Positions 25,481 through 35,069 of a DNA stretch of 40,898 nt are shown piece by piece (positions within the stretch are counted from its first letter, which is position 1; every line of letters starts with the position of its first letter). Below the pieces are notes generated by a model that saw only the letters and a program-made list of their open reading frames with translations, was not told where the DNA came from and did no database searches. Made by a program: the position numbers and the translations under genes. Origin of the DNA: Roseinatronobacter ekhonensis (GTDB lineage Bacteria; Pseudomonadota; Alphaproteobacteria; Rhodobacterales; Rhodobacteraceae); NCBI RefSeq assembly GCF_900499075.1, contig NZ_UIHC01000028.1, forward strand, positions 1 to 40,898. Reading direction: 5' to 3'.

Positions 25481-26335
25481 TTACTCGTCCAGAACCTCGG
25501 CGTCGCCGGATGCAACCGGTGCCAAGGCGTCAAGATTGCGCGAAATGTCGGCGGTTTCGGTAACGCGCGCGATCTCGGCCTCGACGGCTTCGCGCTGGAT
25601 CGTTTGAACAAGCTGCTCGCGCACCTCTTCCATCGCGGGGGCCGTCGACATGCGGGTGTCGTTCAGGATGACAAGATGCCAGCCGAATTGAGTTTGCAGC
25701 GGGCCAGCGATTTCGCCGACTTCCATGCTGGTGACGGCCTCTTCGAATTCTTGCACCATAGCGCCAAGTCCGAACCAACCAAGCGAGCCGCCATTTGCTG
25801 CCGCGCCATCGGTCGAATTCTCACGCGCCAGTTCCGCGAAATCCGCGCCTTCATCCAGTTGGGTTTTCAGCGCCTGCGCCTCTTCCTCGGTTTCGACAAT
25901 GATATGCGAGGCGTTGAACTCTGGCGTCGGCTCGCGCCCGTCGAACTCGGTGACAAAGGCGGTATAGGCCTCTTCGATGGCTTCGTCGCTGATCGCGGCT
26001 TCTGCCGCGCGGGTCAGCGCCGTATTGGCCATGAAATCGCGCCGCCCGTTTTCCAGCGCAACCTCGTCGGCGACAGACAGCGTCCCTTCGACCGATTGCA
26101 TCAATGCGGTCTGGTCGATCAGTTGGTTCACCAAGGGCTCCAGCAGAGAGTCCATGGGCATCTGCTGGAATTGCTCGGGCAGGCTGGTGCGGGCTTGCAG
26201 AACATGACCTACCGTAATCTCGACACCATTTACCGTGGCGACAACCGTTTCCGGGCCGGGTTCTTGGGCGCTGGCACCCGTTGCCAGCCCGACAGCAAGG
26301 GCAAAGGCAGGCAAAGCTCGCGAAATTCTGACCAT
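25481..26335 (-). CDS. Periplasmic parvulin-type peptidyl-prolyl isomerase
   Basis: 284 residues. A signal peptide covers 1-23 (cleavage after ASA). A helical SurA/PrsA-like N-terminal part follows, and the parvulin domain lies at about 140-235 (FNASHIIVETEEEAQALK; NGGSLGWFGLGAMVQEFE; FGWHLVILNDTR). It assists folding of exported proteins in the periplasm. It is divergent from secA over a 213-base gap, joining export motor and exported-protein folding at one locus. Confidence 0.9.
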   Translation of the reverse strand: MVRISRALPAFALAVGLATGASAQEPGPETVVATVNGVEITVGHVLQARTSLPEQFQQMPMDSLLEPLVNQLIDQTALMQSVEGTLSVADEVALENGRRDFMANTALTRAAEAAISDEAIEEAYTAFVTEFDGREPTPEFNASHIIVETEEEAQALKTQLDEGADFAELARENSTDGAAANGGSLGWFGLGAMVQEFEEAVTSMEVGEIAGPLQTQFGWHLVILNDTRMSTAPAMEEVREQLVQTIQREAVEAEIARVTETADISRNLDALAPVASGDAEVLDE

Positions 26336-26548
26336 ATTGGGCTCTCCATTTCCTGCGCGGCGGGCGCGCTTTGTTGACAGTCTCAGGGCCGCCCATTAAC
26401 ACCGCCGCATAGGTTCTGCGACGTTCGGGGCCGTGCGGTTCACCTGCCCTTCTATGGAAGCCTGCGCGTGCCGACAACCCCGGCGCGTGGCAGGCAGCAA
26501 TGACGATTTGGTCAGCGGCGCGTGCGCGCGCCAACAGGTGGAGAGAGC

Positions 26549-29239
26549 ATGCTGGGTCTTGGGGCAGTATCGAAAAAGATCTTTGGCACGGCCAATGACC
26601 GAACGGTCAAGGCGGTGCGCCCACTGGTCGCCAAAATCAACGCGCTGGAGCCGGAGTTCGAGGCACTGTCAGACGAGGGCCTTATCGCCAAGACCGAAGA
26701 GTTGAAGGCCCGCGTGGCCGAAGGCGCGTCATTGGACGATGTGTTGCCCGAAGCCTTCGCCAACTGCCGTGAAGGCGCGCGCCGCGCGCTTGGCCTGCGC
26801 GCTTTTGACGTGCAGTTGATCGGCGGCATCTTTCTGCACCAAGGCAATATCGCGGAAATGAAAACGGGCGAGGGCAAGACCCTTGTCGCCACGCTGCCCG
26901 CCTATCTGAACGCACTGGCGGGCAAGGGCGTGCATATTGTGACCGTGAACGATTATCTGGCGCAGCGCGACTCGACATGGATGGGCAAGGTTTTCGAAAA
27001 GCTCGGCATGCGCACGGGCGTTGTCTATTCGCAGCAACCCGACGCTGAGAAGCCCGACGCCTACGCCGCTGATGTGACCTATGCCACCAATAACGAGTTG
27101 GGCTTCGATTACCTGCGCGACAATATGCGCACACGGGTCGAGGACATGAACCAGCGCCCGCATTTCTATGCGATCGTGGACGAGGTCGACTCTATCCTGA
27201 TCGACGAGGCCCGCACGCCGCTGATCATCTCTGGCCCGGCTGATGACCGGTCGGAGTTGTATACCAAGGTTGATACGCTGATCCCGTCGCTGACCGAAGA
27301 GCATTTCACGCTGGATGAAAAGCTTCGCAACACCACGCTGACCGAGGAAGGTAACGAGTTCATCGAGGAAAAGCTGCGTGAGACCGGTATGCTGGAAGAC
27401 GGCATGTCGCTCTATGACCCTGAGGCGACCTCGCTTGTGCACCATGTAAATCAGGGCCTGCGCGCGCACAAACTGTTCCACAAGGACCAAAACTATATCG
27501 TGCGCGACGGGCAGGTTGTGCTGATCGACGAATTCACCGGTCGGATGATGACCGGACGCCGCCTGTCGGAAGGGTTGCATCAGGCAATCGAGGCCAAGGA
27601 AGGCGTGGCCATCCAGCCCGAAAACGTGACCTATGCGTCTGTCACCTTCCAGAACTATTTCCGCATGTATGAAAAGCTGGCGGGCATGACCGGCACGGCC
27701 ACGACCGAGGCGTCGGAATTCAAGGAAATCTATAACCTTGGTGTGGTGGAAATTCCGACCAACCTGCCAATTGCCCGCTTGGATGAAGACGATCAGGTTT
27801 ACCGCACCGCCAAAGAGAAGCTGCAAGGCGTGCTAGAGGAAATCCGCTCGGCTCACGCCAAGGGCCAGCCGATTCTGGTCGGCACAACGTCGATCGAAAA
27901 GTCCGAAGAACTGGCGGCCATGCTGAAAGAAGCGGGCATACCGCATAATGTGCTCAACGCCCGCCAGCATGAAAAAGAAGCCCAGATTGTCGGCGATGCG
28001 GGCCGCTTGGGTGCTGTGACTATTGCCACCAACATGGCCGGGCGCGGCACCGACATCCAGCTTGGCGGCAATGTCGATATGCGGGTCATGCAGGATTTGG
28101 ATGAGAACCCCGATGCGGACCCGGCAGAAACGCGCGCCCGAATAGAGGCCGAAGTCGCTGACGAGAAAAACAAGGTCCGCGACGCGGGCGGGTTGTTCGT
28201 GCTGGCGACGGAGCGCCACGAAAGCCGCCGCATCGACAATCAGTTGCGCGGGCGGTCTGGCCGTCAGGGCGATCCGGGGCGCTCGGTGTTTTTCCTATCA
28301 CTCGAAGACGATCTGATGCGGATTTTCGGGTCCGAGCGTCTTGAAAAAGTGCTGTCCACCCTTGGCATGAAAGAGGGCGAGGCGATCGTGCACCCGTGGG
28401 TGAACAAATCGCTCGAGAAAGCGCAGGCCAAGGTCGAGGGTCGCAATTTCGACATGCGCAAGGAACTGTTGAAATACGACAACGTCATGAACGAGCAGCG
28501 CCGGGTCATTTTTGACCAACGTCTGGAGATCATGCGCGCCGATGACCTGTCGGAAATCACCGGGGACATGCGCCATCAGGTCATCGACGATCTGATCGAC
28601 GCGCATATGCCGCCCAAATCCTATTCAGAGCAATGGGATATGGACGGGCTGCAAACCGCCCTGCGCGACAAGATGGGGCTGGACCTGCCCGCGCCCGAAT
28701 GGGGCGAAGAAGATGGCGTTGACCAAGACGTTGTCCGCGAACGTGTGGCCGAAGCGTCGGATGCGCTGATGGCCCAAAAAGAAGAGCAATTCGGGTCCGA
28801 TACGCTGCGAAATCTGGAAAAACAGGTTCTGGTCGAAACGATCGACCGCAAATGGCGCGAACATTTGCTGACGTTGGACCATCTGCGATCTGCCGTGCGC
28901 TTCCGTGGCTATGCTCAGAAAGACCCGCTGAACGAATACAAGGCCGAAGGCTTCGTATTGTTCGAAGCGATGCTGAATTCGCTGCGTGAGGATGTCACGC
29001 AATACCTGGCGCGCATGCGCCCGTTGACCGAACAAGAGCAAAAGGAAATGTTGCAGAAGATGGCGCTGCAACAACAGGCCCAGCAAGTAGCGGATGAGAA
29101 TGGCGGGGCTGCTCCGACACCGCTGGTCGACGGGTTTGACGAGAATGACCCGTCCACATGGGGCAATCCCGGGCGGAACGACCTGTGCCCCTGCGGCTCT
29201 GGCAAGAAATTCAAACATTGCCACGGCCAAATTCTTTAA
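26549..29239 (+). CDS. secA: Preprotein translocase ATPase SecA
   Basis: 896 residues. Walker A MKTGEGKT with Lys110; helicase-like motifs [20 protein letters not shown] and [16 protein letters not shown]; preprotein cross-linking domain; C-terminal zinc-binding tail [14 protein letters not shown] that contacts SecB. It drives Sec-dependent export at the inner membrane. The frame is open from 26522, but the ATG at 26549 follows GGAGAGAG and gives the usual N-terminus [13 protein letters not shown]. Confidence 0.97.
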   Translation: MLGLGAVSKKIFGTANDRTVKAVRPLVAKINALEPEFEALSDEGLIAKTEELKARVAEGASLDDVLPEAFANCREGARRALGLRAFDVQLIGGIFLHQGNIAEMKTGEGKTLVATLPAYLNALAGKGVHIVTVNDYLAQRDSTWMGKVFEKLGMRTGVVYSQQPDAEKPDAYAADVTYATNNELGFDYLRDNMRTRVEDMNQRPHFYAIVDEVDSILIDEARTPLIISGPADDRSELYTKVDTLIPSLTEEHFTLDEKLRNTTLTEEGNEFIEEKLRETGMLEDGMSLYDPEATSLVHHVNQGLRAHKLFHKDQNYIVRDGQVVLIDEFTGRMMTGRRLSEGLHQAIEAKEGVAIQPENVTYASVTFQNYFRMYEKLAGMTGTATTEASEFKEIYNLGVVEIPTNLPIARLDEDDQVYRTAKEKLQGVLEEIRSAHAKGQPILVGTTSIEKSEELAAMLKEAGIPHNVLNARQHEKEAQIVGDAGRLGAVTIATNMAGRGTDIQLGGNVDMRVMQDLDENPDADPAETRARIEAEVADEKNKVRDAGGLFVLATERHESRRIDNQLRGRSGRQGDPGRSVFFLSLEDDLMRIFGSERLEKVLSTLGMKEGEAIVHPWVNKSLEKAQAKVEGRNFDMRKELLKYDNVMNEQRRVIFDQRLEIMRADDLSEITGDMRHQVIDDLIDAHMPPKSYSEQWDMDGLQTALRDKMGLDLPAPEWGEEDGVDQDVVRERVAEASDALMAQKEEQFGSDTLRNLEKQVLVETIDRKWREHLLTLDHLRSAVRFRGYAQKDPLNEYKAEGFVLFEAMLNSLREDVTQYLARMRPLTEQEQKEMLQKMALQQQAQQVADENGGAAPTPLVDGFDENDPSTWGNPGRNDLCPCGSGKKFKHCHGQIL

Positions 29240-29281
29240 TTTGGGGCTGATTGCACGCGTTTCGGCATCAATACCGTCAAA

Positions 29282-29304
29282 CGGCCAATCTTTGGCCGCT
29301 TTCC
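29282..29304 (+). terminator. Possible terminator after secA
   Basis: CGGCCAA (29282-29288) pairs with TTGGCCG (29292-29298) around TCT, followed by a poor T stretch (CTTTCC). It lies about 40 bases after the secA stop and before the next gene; likely a weak terminator. Confidence 0.4.
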
Positions 29305-29355
29305 CGCCCGATTTCGGTGCCAGCTTATCCACAGGTGAACATGTGGGTGAGAGTG

Positions 29356-30435
29356 ATGAACCGGCAATTGATTATACGCGGTGTAGCCGTTTCGACAGCG
29401 GCGATTGCGGCCTCTGTTTTTGCGGCGGGCCAGTTTTTCGGGGATCAGAGCGCGATTGCGCCTTCTGGTGTGGTGTCGGGCGATGCCACCCAGGTACGTG
29501 GGGCCGGCCTTGTCGGCGGTTCGTCTTTCTCGCCACCCCCGCAGACAACGCTGCCGGATGGCTCAAAGAGCCCATCGCTGGCATTCCTTGAAACCGATTC
29601 GGCCCCCGATCAAGCGGCGGCTCCTCGTGGTTCCGAGCGCGGGACACTGGAGTTCACGGCGCTCGATTCGTCACAGGACAAAGCTGCCGCGCCCGATGTG
29701 CAGAGCGACATCAGCCCCGTTCTTGCTTTGGCAGAGCCTGAAACACCGCTTTGCGCATCCGAGATGACAGCAAGCCCCGCGATTGACGGATTGTTCGAAC
29801 TCCGCATCTCGGCGCCGTGCAACACCGGCGAACGGGTTGTGGTCAGCCATGGCGACCTTGCCTTTACCACCAAGCTTGATCAGGAGGGCAAATTTTCTGC
29901 CTACCTGCCTGCTTTGTCTGCCACAGTGGCGGTCGATGCCTTTCTGTCTGATGACACGCTTTTGCAGGCATCTACCGAAGTGCCCGATTTCGACCAATAT
30001 GCACGCATGATCGTGCAATGGAGCGGCGAGGACACACTGGCGCTGCACGCCTATCACCGTGGCGCGACGTATGGCGAGGAGGGGCATATCCACTCTATGA
30101 ACCCGTTTGACCCGGCGTTGGAAGAAGCGTTTCTTGTTTCCTTGGGTGACTCGGAGGCGCTGGAACCGATGTTGGCACAGGTTTATTCCGTGCCTTTGGC
30201 ACAAGCCACGGACACGCGTTTGCAACTGGAACTTGGCACGTCGGCACAGACCTGTGGGAATGACCTGTCGGCCTACGTCATGTCCACGGCTGGTGCGCAG
30301 GCCGGTCAACCGCGCGAACTGCGTGTGGCAATGCCCGCTTGTGGCACCGGTGACGGGTTCGTGCAGGTAGATCTGCCGTTTGACGCCGCCACCCCAGAGG
30401 CCGCCGGGCTGGAATTTACCGCAGACCAGTCTTGA
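29356..30435 (+). CDS. Exported protein of unknown function downstream of secA
   Basis: 359 residues. An N-terminal hydrophobic segment (about 5-24, VAVSTAAIAASVFAAGQFFG) acts as signal or anchor. A Ser/Pro/Asp-rich, probably disordered stretch follows to about 140, then a folded domain with four cysteines (LCASEMTAS; APCNTGERVVVSHGDLAF; QTCGNDLSAY; PACGTGDGF) that could form two disulfides. Homologues are sometimes labelled translocase because of the secA neighbour; nothing in the sequence supports that. In-frame ATGs at 29251 and 29341 are alternatives; 29341 is nearly as plausible. Confidence 0.7.
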   Translation: MNRQLIIRGVAVSTAAIAASVFAAGQFFGDQSAIAPSGVVSGDATQVRGAGLVGGSSFSPPPQTTLPDGSKSPSLAFLETDSAPDQAAAPRGSERGTLEFTALDSSQDKAAAPDVQSDISPVLALAEPETPLCASEMTASPAIDGLFELRISAPCNTGERVVVSHGDLAFTTKLDQEGKFSAYLPALSATVAVDAFLSDDTLLQASTEVPDFDQYARMIVQWSGEDTLALHAYHRGATYGEEGHIHSMNPFDPALEEAFLVSLGDSEALEPMLAQVYSVPLAQATDTRLQLELGTSAQTCGNDLSAYVMSTAGAQAGQPRELRVAMPACGTGDGFVQVDLPFDAATPEAAGLEFTADQS

Positions 30436-30463
30436 GAGCGCGATCCAGACAGCGCCTTGCCGG

Positions 30464-31240
30464 TCACAAAAGCCCGGTGGCGCGGAAACTGATTTCGCAA
30501 GATTTTCCAATAACAAGATGATCGTGCAGAGTAACAGATAAACACTCCCCAGCACGCTGTATCTGTTCGGTCATCGCGATATCGGCCTGCGAGGGTGTCG
30601 GGTCGCCTGACGGATGGTTATGAACAAGAATCAGGGCCGTAGCGTTCAGCTCTAGCGCGCGGCGCATGATTTCGCGCGGGTAGACCGGCACATGGTCCAC
30701 GGTTCCGCTGCCTTGCACCTCATCCGCAATCAGACTGTTTTTGCGATCCAGAAACAGCACCCGGAACTCTTCGGTTTCCCGGTGGGACATTGCCGTATGG
30801 CAATAGTCAAGCAGCGCGTCCCAGCTTGAAATGACCGGCCGCCCCATCACGCGGGCGCGCGCCATACGTTGCGCGCAGGCTGCGGCCAGCTTCAATTCGA
30901 GCACAACAGCATCGCCGACACCTGCGACCTTGCGCAATGGGGTTTCCGGCGCCGACACCACGCGGGCCAGATCGCCAAAATCATCAATCAGCCGGCGCGC
31001 CAATGGTTTCACATCCTGCCGGGGGATCGCCCGAAACAAGAGCAGCTCCAACAGTTCATAGTCCGGAACGGCATCCGCACCCCCTGTCAGGAAGCGCGCG
31101 CGTAGCCGCTTGCGGTGGTCGCGCAGGTAAGACGGCTGTTTGTCGCGGCCTGTTTCTACATCGCGATCGGGCACTGCCCTGGCCGCGTCTGCGAACAAGG
31201 GCAACGCGCCATCTTGAAAACCTGAATCCGACTGTCCCAT
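30464..31240 (-). CDS. radC: RadC/JAB-domain protein
   Basis: 258 residues. An N-terminal helix-hairpin-helix-like region (about 60-130, DYELLELLLFRAIPRQDVKPLA; VAGVGDAVVLELK) is followed by the MPN+/JAMM metalloprotease-like domain with HNHPSGDPTPSQAD carrying two His, Ser and Asp. RadC was named as a DNA repair protein, but its real role is unproven. The ATG at 31240 is preferred over an upstream in-frame start at 31309, whose extra residues fall in the AT-rich intergenic region. Confidence 0.9.
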   Translation of the reverse strand: MGQSDSGFQDGALPLFADAARAVPDRDVETGRDKQPSYLRDHRKRLRARFLTGGADAVPDYELLELLLFRAIPRQDVKPLARRLIDDFGDLARVVSAPETPLRKVAGVGDAVVLELKLAAACAQRMARARVMGRPVISSWDALLDYCHTAMSHRETEEFRVLFLDRKNSLIADEVQGSGTVDHVPVYPREIMRRALELNATALILVHNHPSGDPTPSQADIAMTEQIQRAGECLSVTLHDHLVIGKSCEISFRATGLL

Positions 31241-31331
31241 GCCGCAAGCCTGCACATTAAGCACTAACAAGAGGTTAAGCTGCATAAGCGTGCTCAGAAT
31301 TGTTGCCACAACCAGAATCAGGTGCTACGTT

Positions 31332-31347
31332 TCTCACAAGTGTGAGA
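31332..31347. promoter_or_regulatory. Inverted repeat between radC and the His-rich peptide gene
   Basis: TCTCACA-AG-TGTGAGA, a perfect 7+7 inverted repeat with a 2-base centre, lies in the AT-rich divergent region. Symmetry and size fit a dimeric regulator's operator; no regulator is assigned. Confidence 0.4.
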
Positions 31348-31377
31348 TTTTCCCGTGATAAGCGGGTATCCGCGCAC

Positions 31378-31406
31378 TTAAGAGGATTTGAGCAGTCAAC
31401 TATAAA
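31378..31406 (+). promoter_or_regulatory. Candidate promoter of the His-rich peptide gene
   Basis: TTAAGA (31378-31383), 17-bp spacer, TATAAA (31401-31406), followed by an A/T tract and a strong ribosome site GGAGG (31422-31426) ahead of the ATG at 31434. Consensus match judged by eye. Confidence 0.4.
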
Positions 31407-31433
31407 AAATTTTTCATACTTGGAGGACTATCA

Positions 31434-31724
31434 ATGAAAAAAATCGCGCTCCCGGCCCTTGCACTTGCAATGGCCCCCTTCTTCTCGGCACCGGCGGCGG
31501 CATGGGAAGGTCACGTTGTTGAATGTTTCGACAAGGTCTATGTGGCCCCCGAATACAAATACACCAAGCACTTGGTGAAGCATGCCAAAACCAAGCTGGA
31601 GCATCGCGGCAAGGGCAAGCACATGCAGGTCGTGCGTGTGCACTACCCGGCCGTGTATGAGCAAAGCCGCACGCTCGTGCGCGCTGGCCACTACGTCATG
31701 AAGCCTGCGAAGTGCCATCACTAA
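31434..31724 (+). CDS. Small secreted His/Lys-rich protein, unknown function
   Basis: 96 residues. A signal peptide covers 1-23 (cleavage after AAA, before Trp24). The mature 73 residues carry nine His (27, 46, 50, 57, 63, 70, 86, 95, 96), about ten Lys, and two Cys (31 and 94) near each end that could form one disulfide. It ends CHH. The very strong ribosome site, a sigma-70-like promoter and a downstream terminator imply a highly expressed single gene. Metal, heme or nucleic-acid binding are possible given the His and charge; no family is recognised. Confidence 0.75.
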   Translation: MKKIALPALALAMAPFFSAPAAAWEGHVVECFDKVYVAPEYKYTKHLVKHAKTKLEHRGKGKHMQVVRVHYPAVYEQSRTLVRAGHYVMKPAKCHH

Positions 31725-31805
31725 GGCCATGCCCCGCCATCGTCACACCGACCTGCATTGCGGGTAACTTTGCAGTGTTGGCGTGATCTGGCGGGCCACA
31801 AAAAT

Positions 31806-31835
31806 CCCTGTCGCAGTTAGCTGCGGCAGGGTTTT
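31806..31835 (+). terminator. Rho-independent terminator of the His-rich peptide gene
   Basis: CCCTGTCGCAG (31806-31816) pairs with CTGCGGCAGGG (31821-31831; one G-U), loop TTAG, followed by TTTT (31832-31835). An A tract on the other side could make it work in both directions. Confidence 0.8.
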
Positions 31836-31882
31836 GTACAATTTGATGTCATAGCCATTTCACTCACACATCGGAGGCGCGC

Positions 31883-32197
31883 ATGCGCAACGTATGTATC
31901 TTGGCGTTTTGCGGCCTCTTGCCGGGCTGCGCAGTTTTTTCAACAGAGTGCGCCGATGAGCGGGCGGCGTTGCGAGAAGCCGATTCAGCAATCGCACATG
32001 CCCAAAGCACAGGAAAAGGTGTCTTCACGGGGCAGTTCGCATCGCGCGGAATGGCGACATATCATTGCGCGCCGGGACGGTCGGGGCAGGTGCGTTGCAC
32101 ACAATCCGCAAGTGCCGCGCCATCCGCAAATGTTGAGGAACTATACCGCAAACGCGATGCTGCCGCCATGCGGGTTGCGCAAATGTGCAACGGGTAA
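31883..32197 (+). CDS. Small lipoprotein, unknown function
   Basis: 104 residues. A short lipoprotein signal ends in the lipobox LLPGC with acylated Cys16. The mature part has four further cysteines (CADERAAL; YHCAPG; VRCTQS; QMCNG), probably two disulfides, and an Arg/Glu helix at each end. The ATG at 31883 follows CGGAGG (31872-31877). It is convergent with the ubiH-like gene. No family is recognised. Confidence 0.72.
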   Translation: MRNVCILAFCGLLPGCAVFSTECADERAALREADSAIAHAQSTGKGVFTGQFASRGMATYHCAPGRSGQVRCTQSASAAPSANVEELYRKRDAAAMRVAQMCNG

Positions 32198-32215
32198 ACC
32201 GGCGCCAATGCCGCC

Positions 32216-33439
32216 TCAGATCGGCAGGCCGCGCATCAAGCGCGGCATGTCGCCGGTCAGGCCAGCGGCTTCTCTGATACAGGCGCGCCGCAGTCCGGGC
32301 AACGCACCGACCACCCCAAGCCCCAGATCGCGAATGCCTCTCAGCACCGGGTTGTCGTTGGAGAACAGGCGGTTCACGCCATCGGTTCCCACAGCCATGA
32401 GCATGGTGTCGAACCGGCGCCATTGTTGATACCGCTCCAGCACAAGCGGGCTTGCGATATCTTCGCCGCGCCTTGCGGCTTCGGTCACAACCTCGGCCAG
32501 CGCCGCAATATCGCGCAGCCCCAGGTTGAATCCCTGCCCGGCAATTGGGTGCAACCCATGCGCGGCATCGCCGACAAGCGCCAGCCGTGGCCCGATGAAC
32601 CGATTGGCGACACTCAGACGCAACGGATAGGCATAGCGTTTGCCCGCAAGCGCGATCTCTCCCAGAAAACTGCCGAAGCGGGGGCGCAGCACGTCCAGAT
32701 AGGCTGCGTCGTCCATCGCGTGAATTTCCGCAGCGCGCGCGGTCGTCTCGCTCCAGACAATCGAGGACCTGTTTCCCGGCAGCGGCAGGATTGCCAGAGG
32801 CCCCGGAGGCATGAAGAACTGATGCGCGACACCCTCATGCGGTAACGCGTGTTCGACCGCGCAGACCAATCCGGTCTGGCCATAATCCCACCCTGTGCGG
32901 CGAATACCTGCGCGCGTGGCAGTGCCACTGTCGCGCCCGTCGCAGCCGACAACAAGTCGGGCACGCAACCTTCGGCCAGAGGCAAGCTGAACTGTCGCGC
33001 CATGCGCATCCGCCGATTGCGCAACGACCGTTTCGCCCGAAAGCTGGGTGATTCCGGCGGCGTCCATCGCGTCTATCAGCGCGGGCCGCAAGTGGCGGTC
33101 TTCCAGCATATGGCCCATTGGGCCTTCTTCGATCTCTGCGTGGTCGAATTGCAGGAAAAACGGCGCGGCGCCTTCGCCTGCGCGCCCGTCGCTGGCAACG
33201 ATCTTCAGCATCGGTTGCGCGTGCTCAGCGACACGCGGCCAAAGCCCGATTCCGTCCAGCACCCGAATAGAGGCCAGTGCGAGCGCATAGGACCGGCCGT
33301 CAAACCCGGCTTCGGCGCGCGTATCTTTCGGCAGTGCATCGACCACGACTACGCTCTGGCCCGTCCCTGCCAGCGCCAAGGCCAAGGCCGGGCCGTTCAG
33401 CCCGCCGCCCACGATCAGAATATCAGCATCATATTTCAT
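32216..33439 (-). CDS. UbiH/UbiF-family FAD-dependent ubiquinone hydroxylase
   Basis: 407 residues, a flavoprotein monooxygenase. The N-terminal FAD-binding motif is ILIVGGGLNGPALALALA, the middle motif VGCDGRDSGTATRAGI, and the second FAD motif GDAAHGLHPIAGQGFNLGLRD, which is specific for the UbiH/F/I/L group. It hydroxylates the ring of a ubiquinone precursor. Which ring position cannot be told from sequence, so no symbol is given. It is divergent from the amidase gene. Confidence 0.87.
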   Translation of the reverse strand: MKYDADILIVGGGLNGPALALALAGTGQSVVVVDALPKDTRAEAGFDGRSYALALASIRVLDGIGLWPRVAEHAQPMLKIVASDGRAGEGAAPFFLQFDHAEIEEGPMGHMLEDRHLRPALIDAMDAAGITQLSGETVVAQSADAHGATVQLASGRRLRARLVVGCDGRDSGTATRAGIRRTGWDYGQTGLVCAVEHALPHEGVAHQFFMPPGPLAILPLPGNRSSIVWSETTARAAEIHAMDDAAYLDVLRPRFGSFLGEIALAGKRYAYPLRLSVANRFIGPRLALVGDAAHGLHPIAGQGFNLGLRDIAALAEVVTEAARRGEDIASPLVLERYQQWRRFDTMLMAVGTDGVNRLFSNDNPVLRGIRDLGLGVVGALPGLRRACIREAAGLTGDMPRLMRGLPI

Positions 33440-33556
33440 ATCGGGGCATATGCGGCAGCGTATGCCGACTGTCCATGTGGCATATTGATCGTTCCAATTT
33501 CATCTTGCTCCAAATACTCTGCCACAACACGGGCAAACCGCAAGACCGGGGGTTAG

Positions 33557-34888
33557 ATGCAAGACTGGTTGACCAGAAGCGCCATGTCGCAGGGGCGCGC
33601 GATCGGGCAGGGGGCGCTTTGCCCGCTTGCCCTGACAGAGGCCTGTCTGACCGCGATCCATGACCACCCGTTGCGTGATCGGATCTATTCCACGACCACA
33701 GATTCCCGCGCGCTGGACGAGGCGGTGGCCGCGCGCAGCAGGGCGCGGGCAGGATTGCGCCGCAGCCCGCTCGACGGCGTTCCACTGTCATGGAAAGATC
33801 TGTTCGACAGTGCAGGCACAGCAACAGAGGCCGGGTCGGCCTTGTTGGCGGGCCGCGTCCCGGCCCGCGATGCGCATGTTCTGGCATCCGCCGCACAAGC
33901 GGGCGCGATCTGTCTGGGCAAAACCCACATGACCGAATTCGCCTATTCCGGTTTGGGCCTGAACCCCGTGACCGGCACGCCGCCTTGCGTGAATGATCGC
34001 GCCGCTGTGCCGGGCGGCAGTTCATCCGGGGCGGCGGCGTCGGTGGCCTTTGGTCTGGCGGCGCTTGGCGTCGGGTCGGATACCGGCGGGTCCGTGCGCA
34101 TTCCGGCGGCGTGGAACGATCTGGTCGGGTTGAAAACCACGCATGGGCGTCTGCCGCTGGACGGGGTGGTTCCGTTGGCGCGCCGGTTCGACACGGTCGG
34201 CCCACTGGCCCGCAGCATAGAGGATTGCGCAGCGTTTCTGGCAATGCTTGAAGGGCGGCCTGCGCCCGATTTGCGCGGCGCTAGCCTTGCGGGGCGGCGG
34301 ATTCTTGTGCTCGATGGTGCCGCATTCGAGGATATCCGCGCCGAGCCGATGCACGCGTTTGATGATGCCGTTGCCCGACTGGAGTGTGCGGGTGCGCGCT
34401 TGTCCCGCGTCAGTTTACCAGTCGTGGACGAGGTTCTGGCCCTATCGGCCATCATCTACACGCCAGAGGCTTGGGCCGAATGGCGCGACCTGATCGAAAC
34501 ACGCCCCGATGTGATGTTTCCACCCATTCTGGCGCGGTTCCGTTCCGGCGCGGATCATGCCGCCGCCGATTATATTGCCGCATGGAACAGGCTGAATGCC
34601 TTGCGCAAAGGCTATCTTGCGCAGGTGGCGGGGTATGATGCTGTCATCCTGCCGACCGCCCCCAACATGCCGCCCAATGCTGAACGTCTTATGGCCGACG
34701 AGGGCTACTATGCCACTGAAAACCTGCTGACCCTGCGCAACACCCGCATCGCGAACATGCTGGGCCTGTGTGCGCTGACCCTGCCGACCAACACGCCTTC
34801 CGCCGGGGTCAGCTTCATGTGCCCACCGATGGAGGATAACCGGCTGTTGCGGCTTGGCGCAGCAGCGGAACAGGTGGTGCGCAGCTAG
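33557..34888 (+). CDS. Amidase (amidase-signature family)
   Basis: 443 residues. The Ser-cisSer-Lys triad is in place: Lys in PLSWKDLFD (about 78), cis-Ser in PGGSSSGAAASVAFG and the nucleophile Ser in GSDTGGSVRIPAAWN. Related to GatA but without gatB/gatC nearby, and with a C-terminal part differing from GatA, so it probably hydrolyses a free amide; substrate unknown. Starts at ATG 33557. The aminotransferase gene follows 181 bases on. Confidence 0.87.
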   Translation: MQDWLTRSAMSQGRAIGQGALCPLALTEACLTAIHDHPLRDRIYSTTTDSRALDEAVAARSRARAGLRRSPLDGVPLSWKDLFDSAGTATEAGSALLAGRVPARDAHVLASAAQAGAICLGKTHMTEFAYSGLGLNPVTGTPPCVNDRAAVPGGSSSGAAASVAFGLAALGVGSDTGGSVRIPAAWNDLVGLKTTHGRLPLDGVVPLARRFDTVGPLARSIEDCAAFLAMLEGRPAPDLRGASLAGRRILVLDGAAFEDIRAEPMHAFDDAVARLECAGARLSRVSLPVVDEVLALSAIIYTPEAWAEWRDLIETRPDVMFPPILARFRSGADHAAADYIAAWNRLNALRKGYLAQVAGYDAVILPTAPNMPPNAERLMADEGYYATENLLTLRNTRIANMLGLCALTLPTNTPSAGVSFMCPPMEDNRLLRLGAAAEQVVRS

Positions 34889-35069
34889 AATTTGGGCTCG
34901 CGCGCGCTGTTCAACGCTAAATCTGGTGTGCCCTGCGCAGTCTGCGAAAATGCCACAATTTCGCGGGGTTATGGCGCACTCTTCACCCAAGAAGCTGGAC
35001 GCAAGCGCAGCGGCGCGCTATGCTGCAACCAATATCGGGGCAAAAGATCCCGAAAACCAGAGGCAGTCC

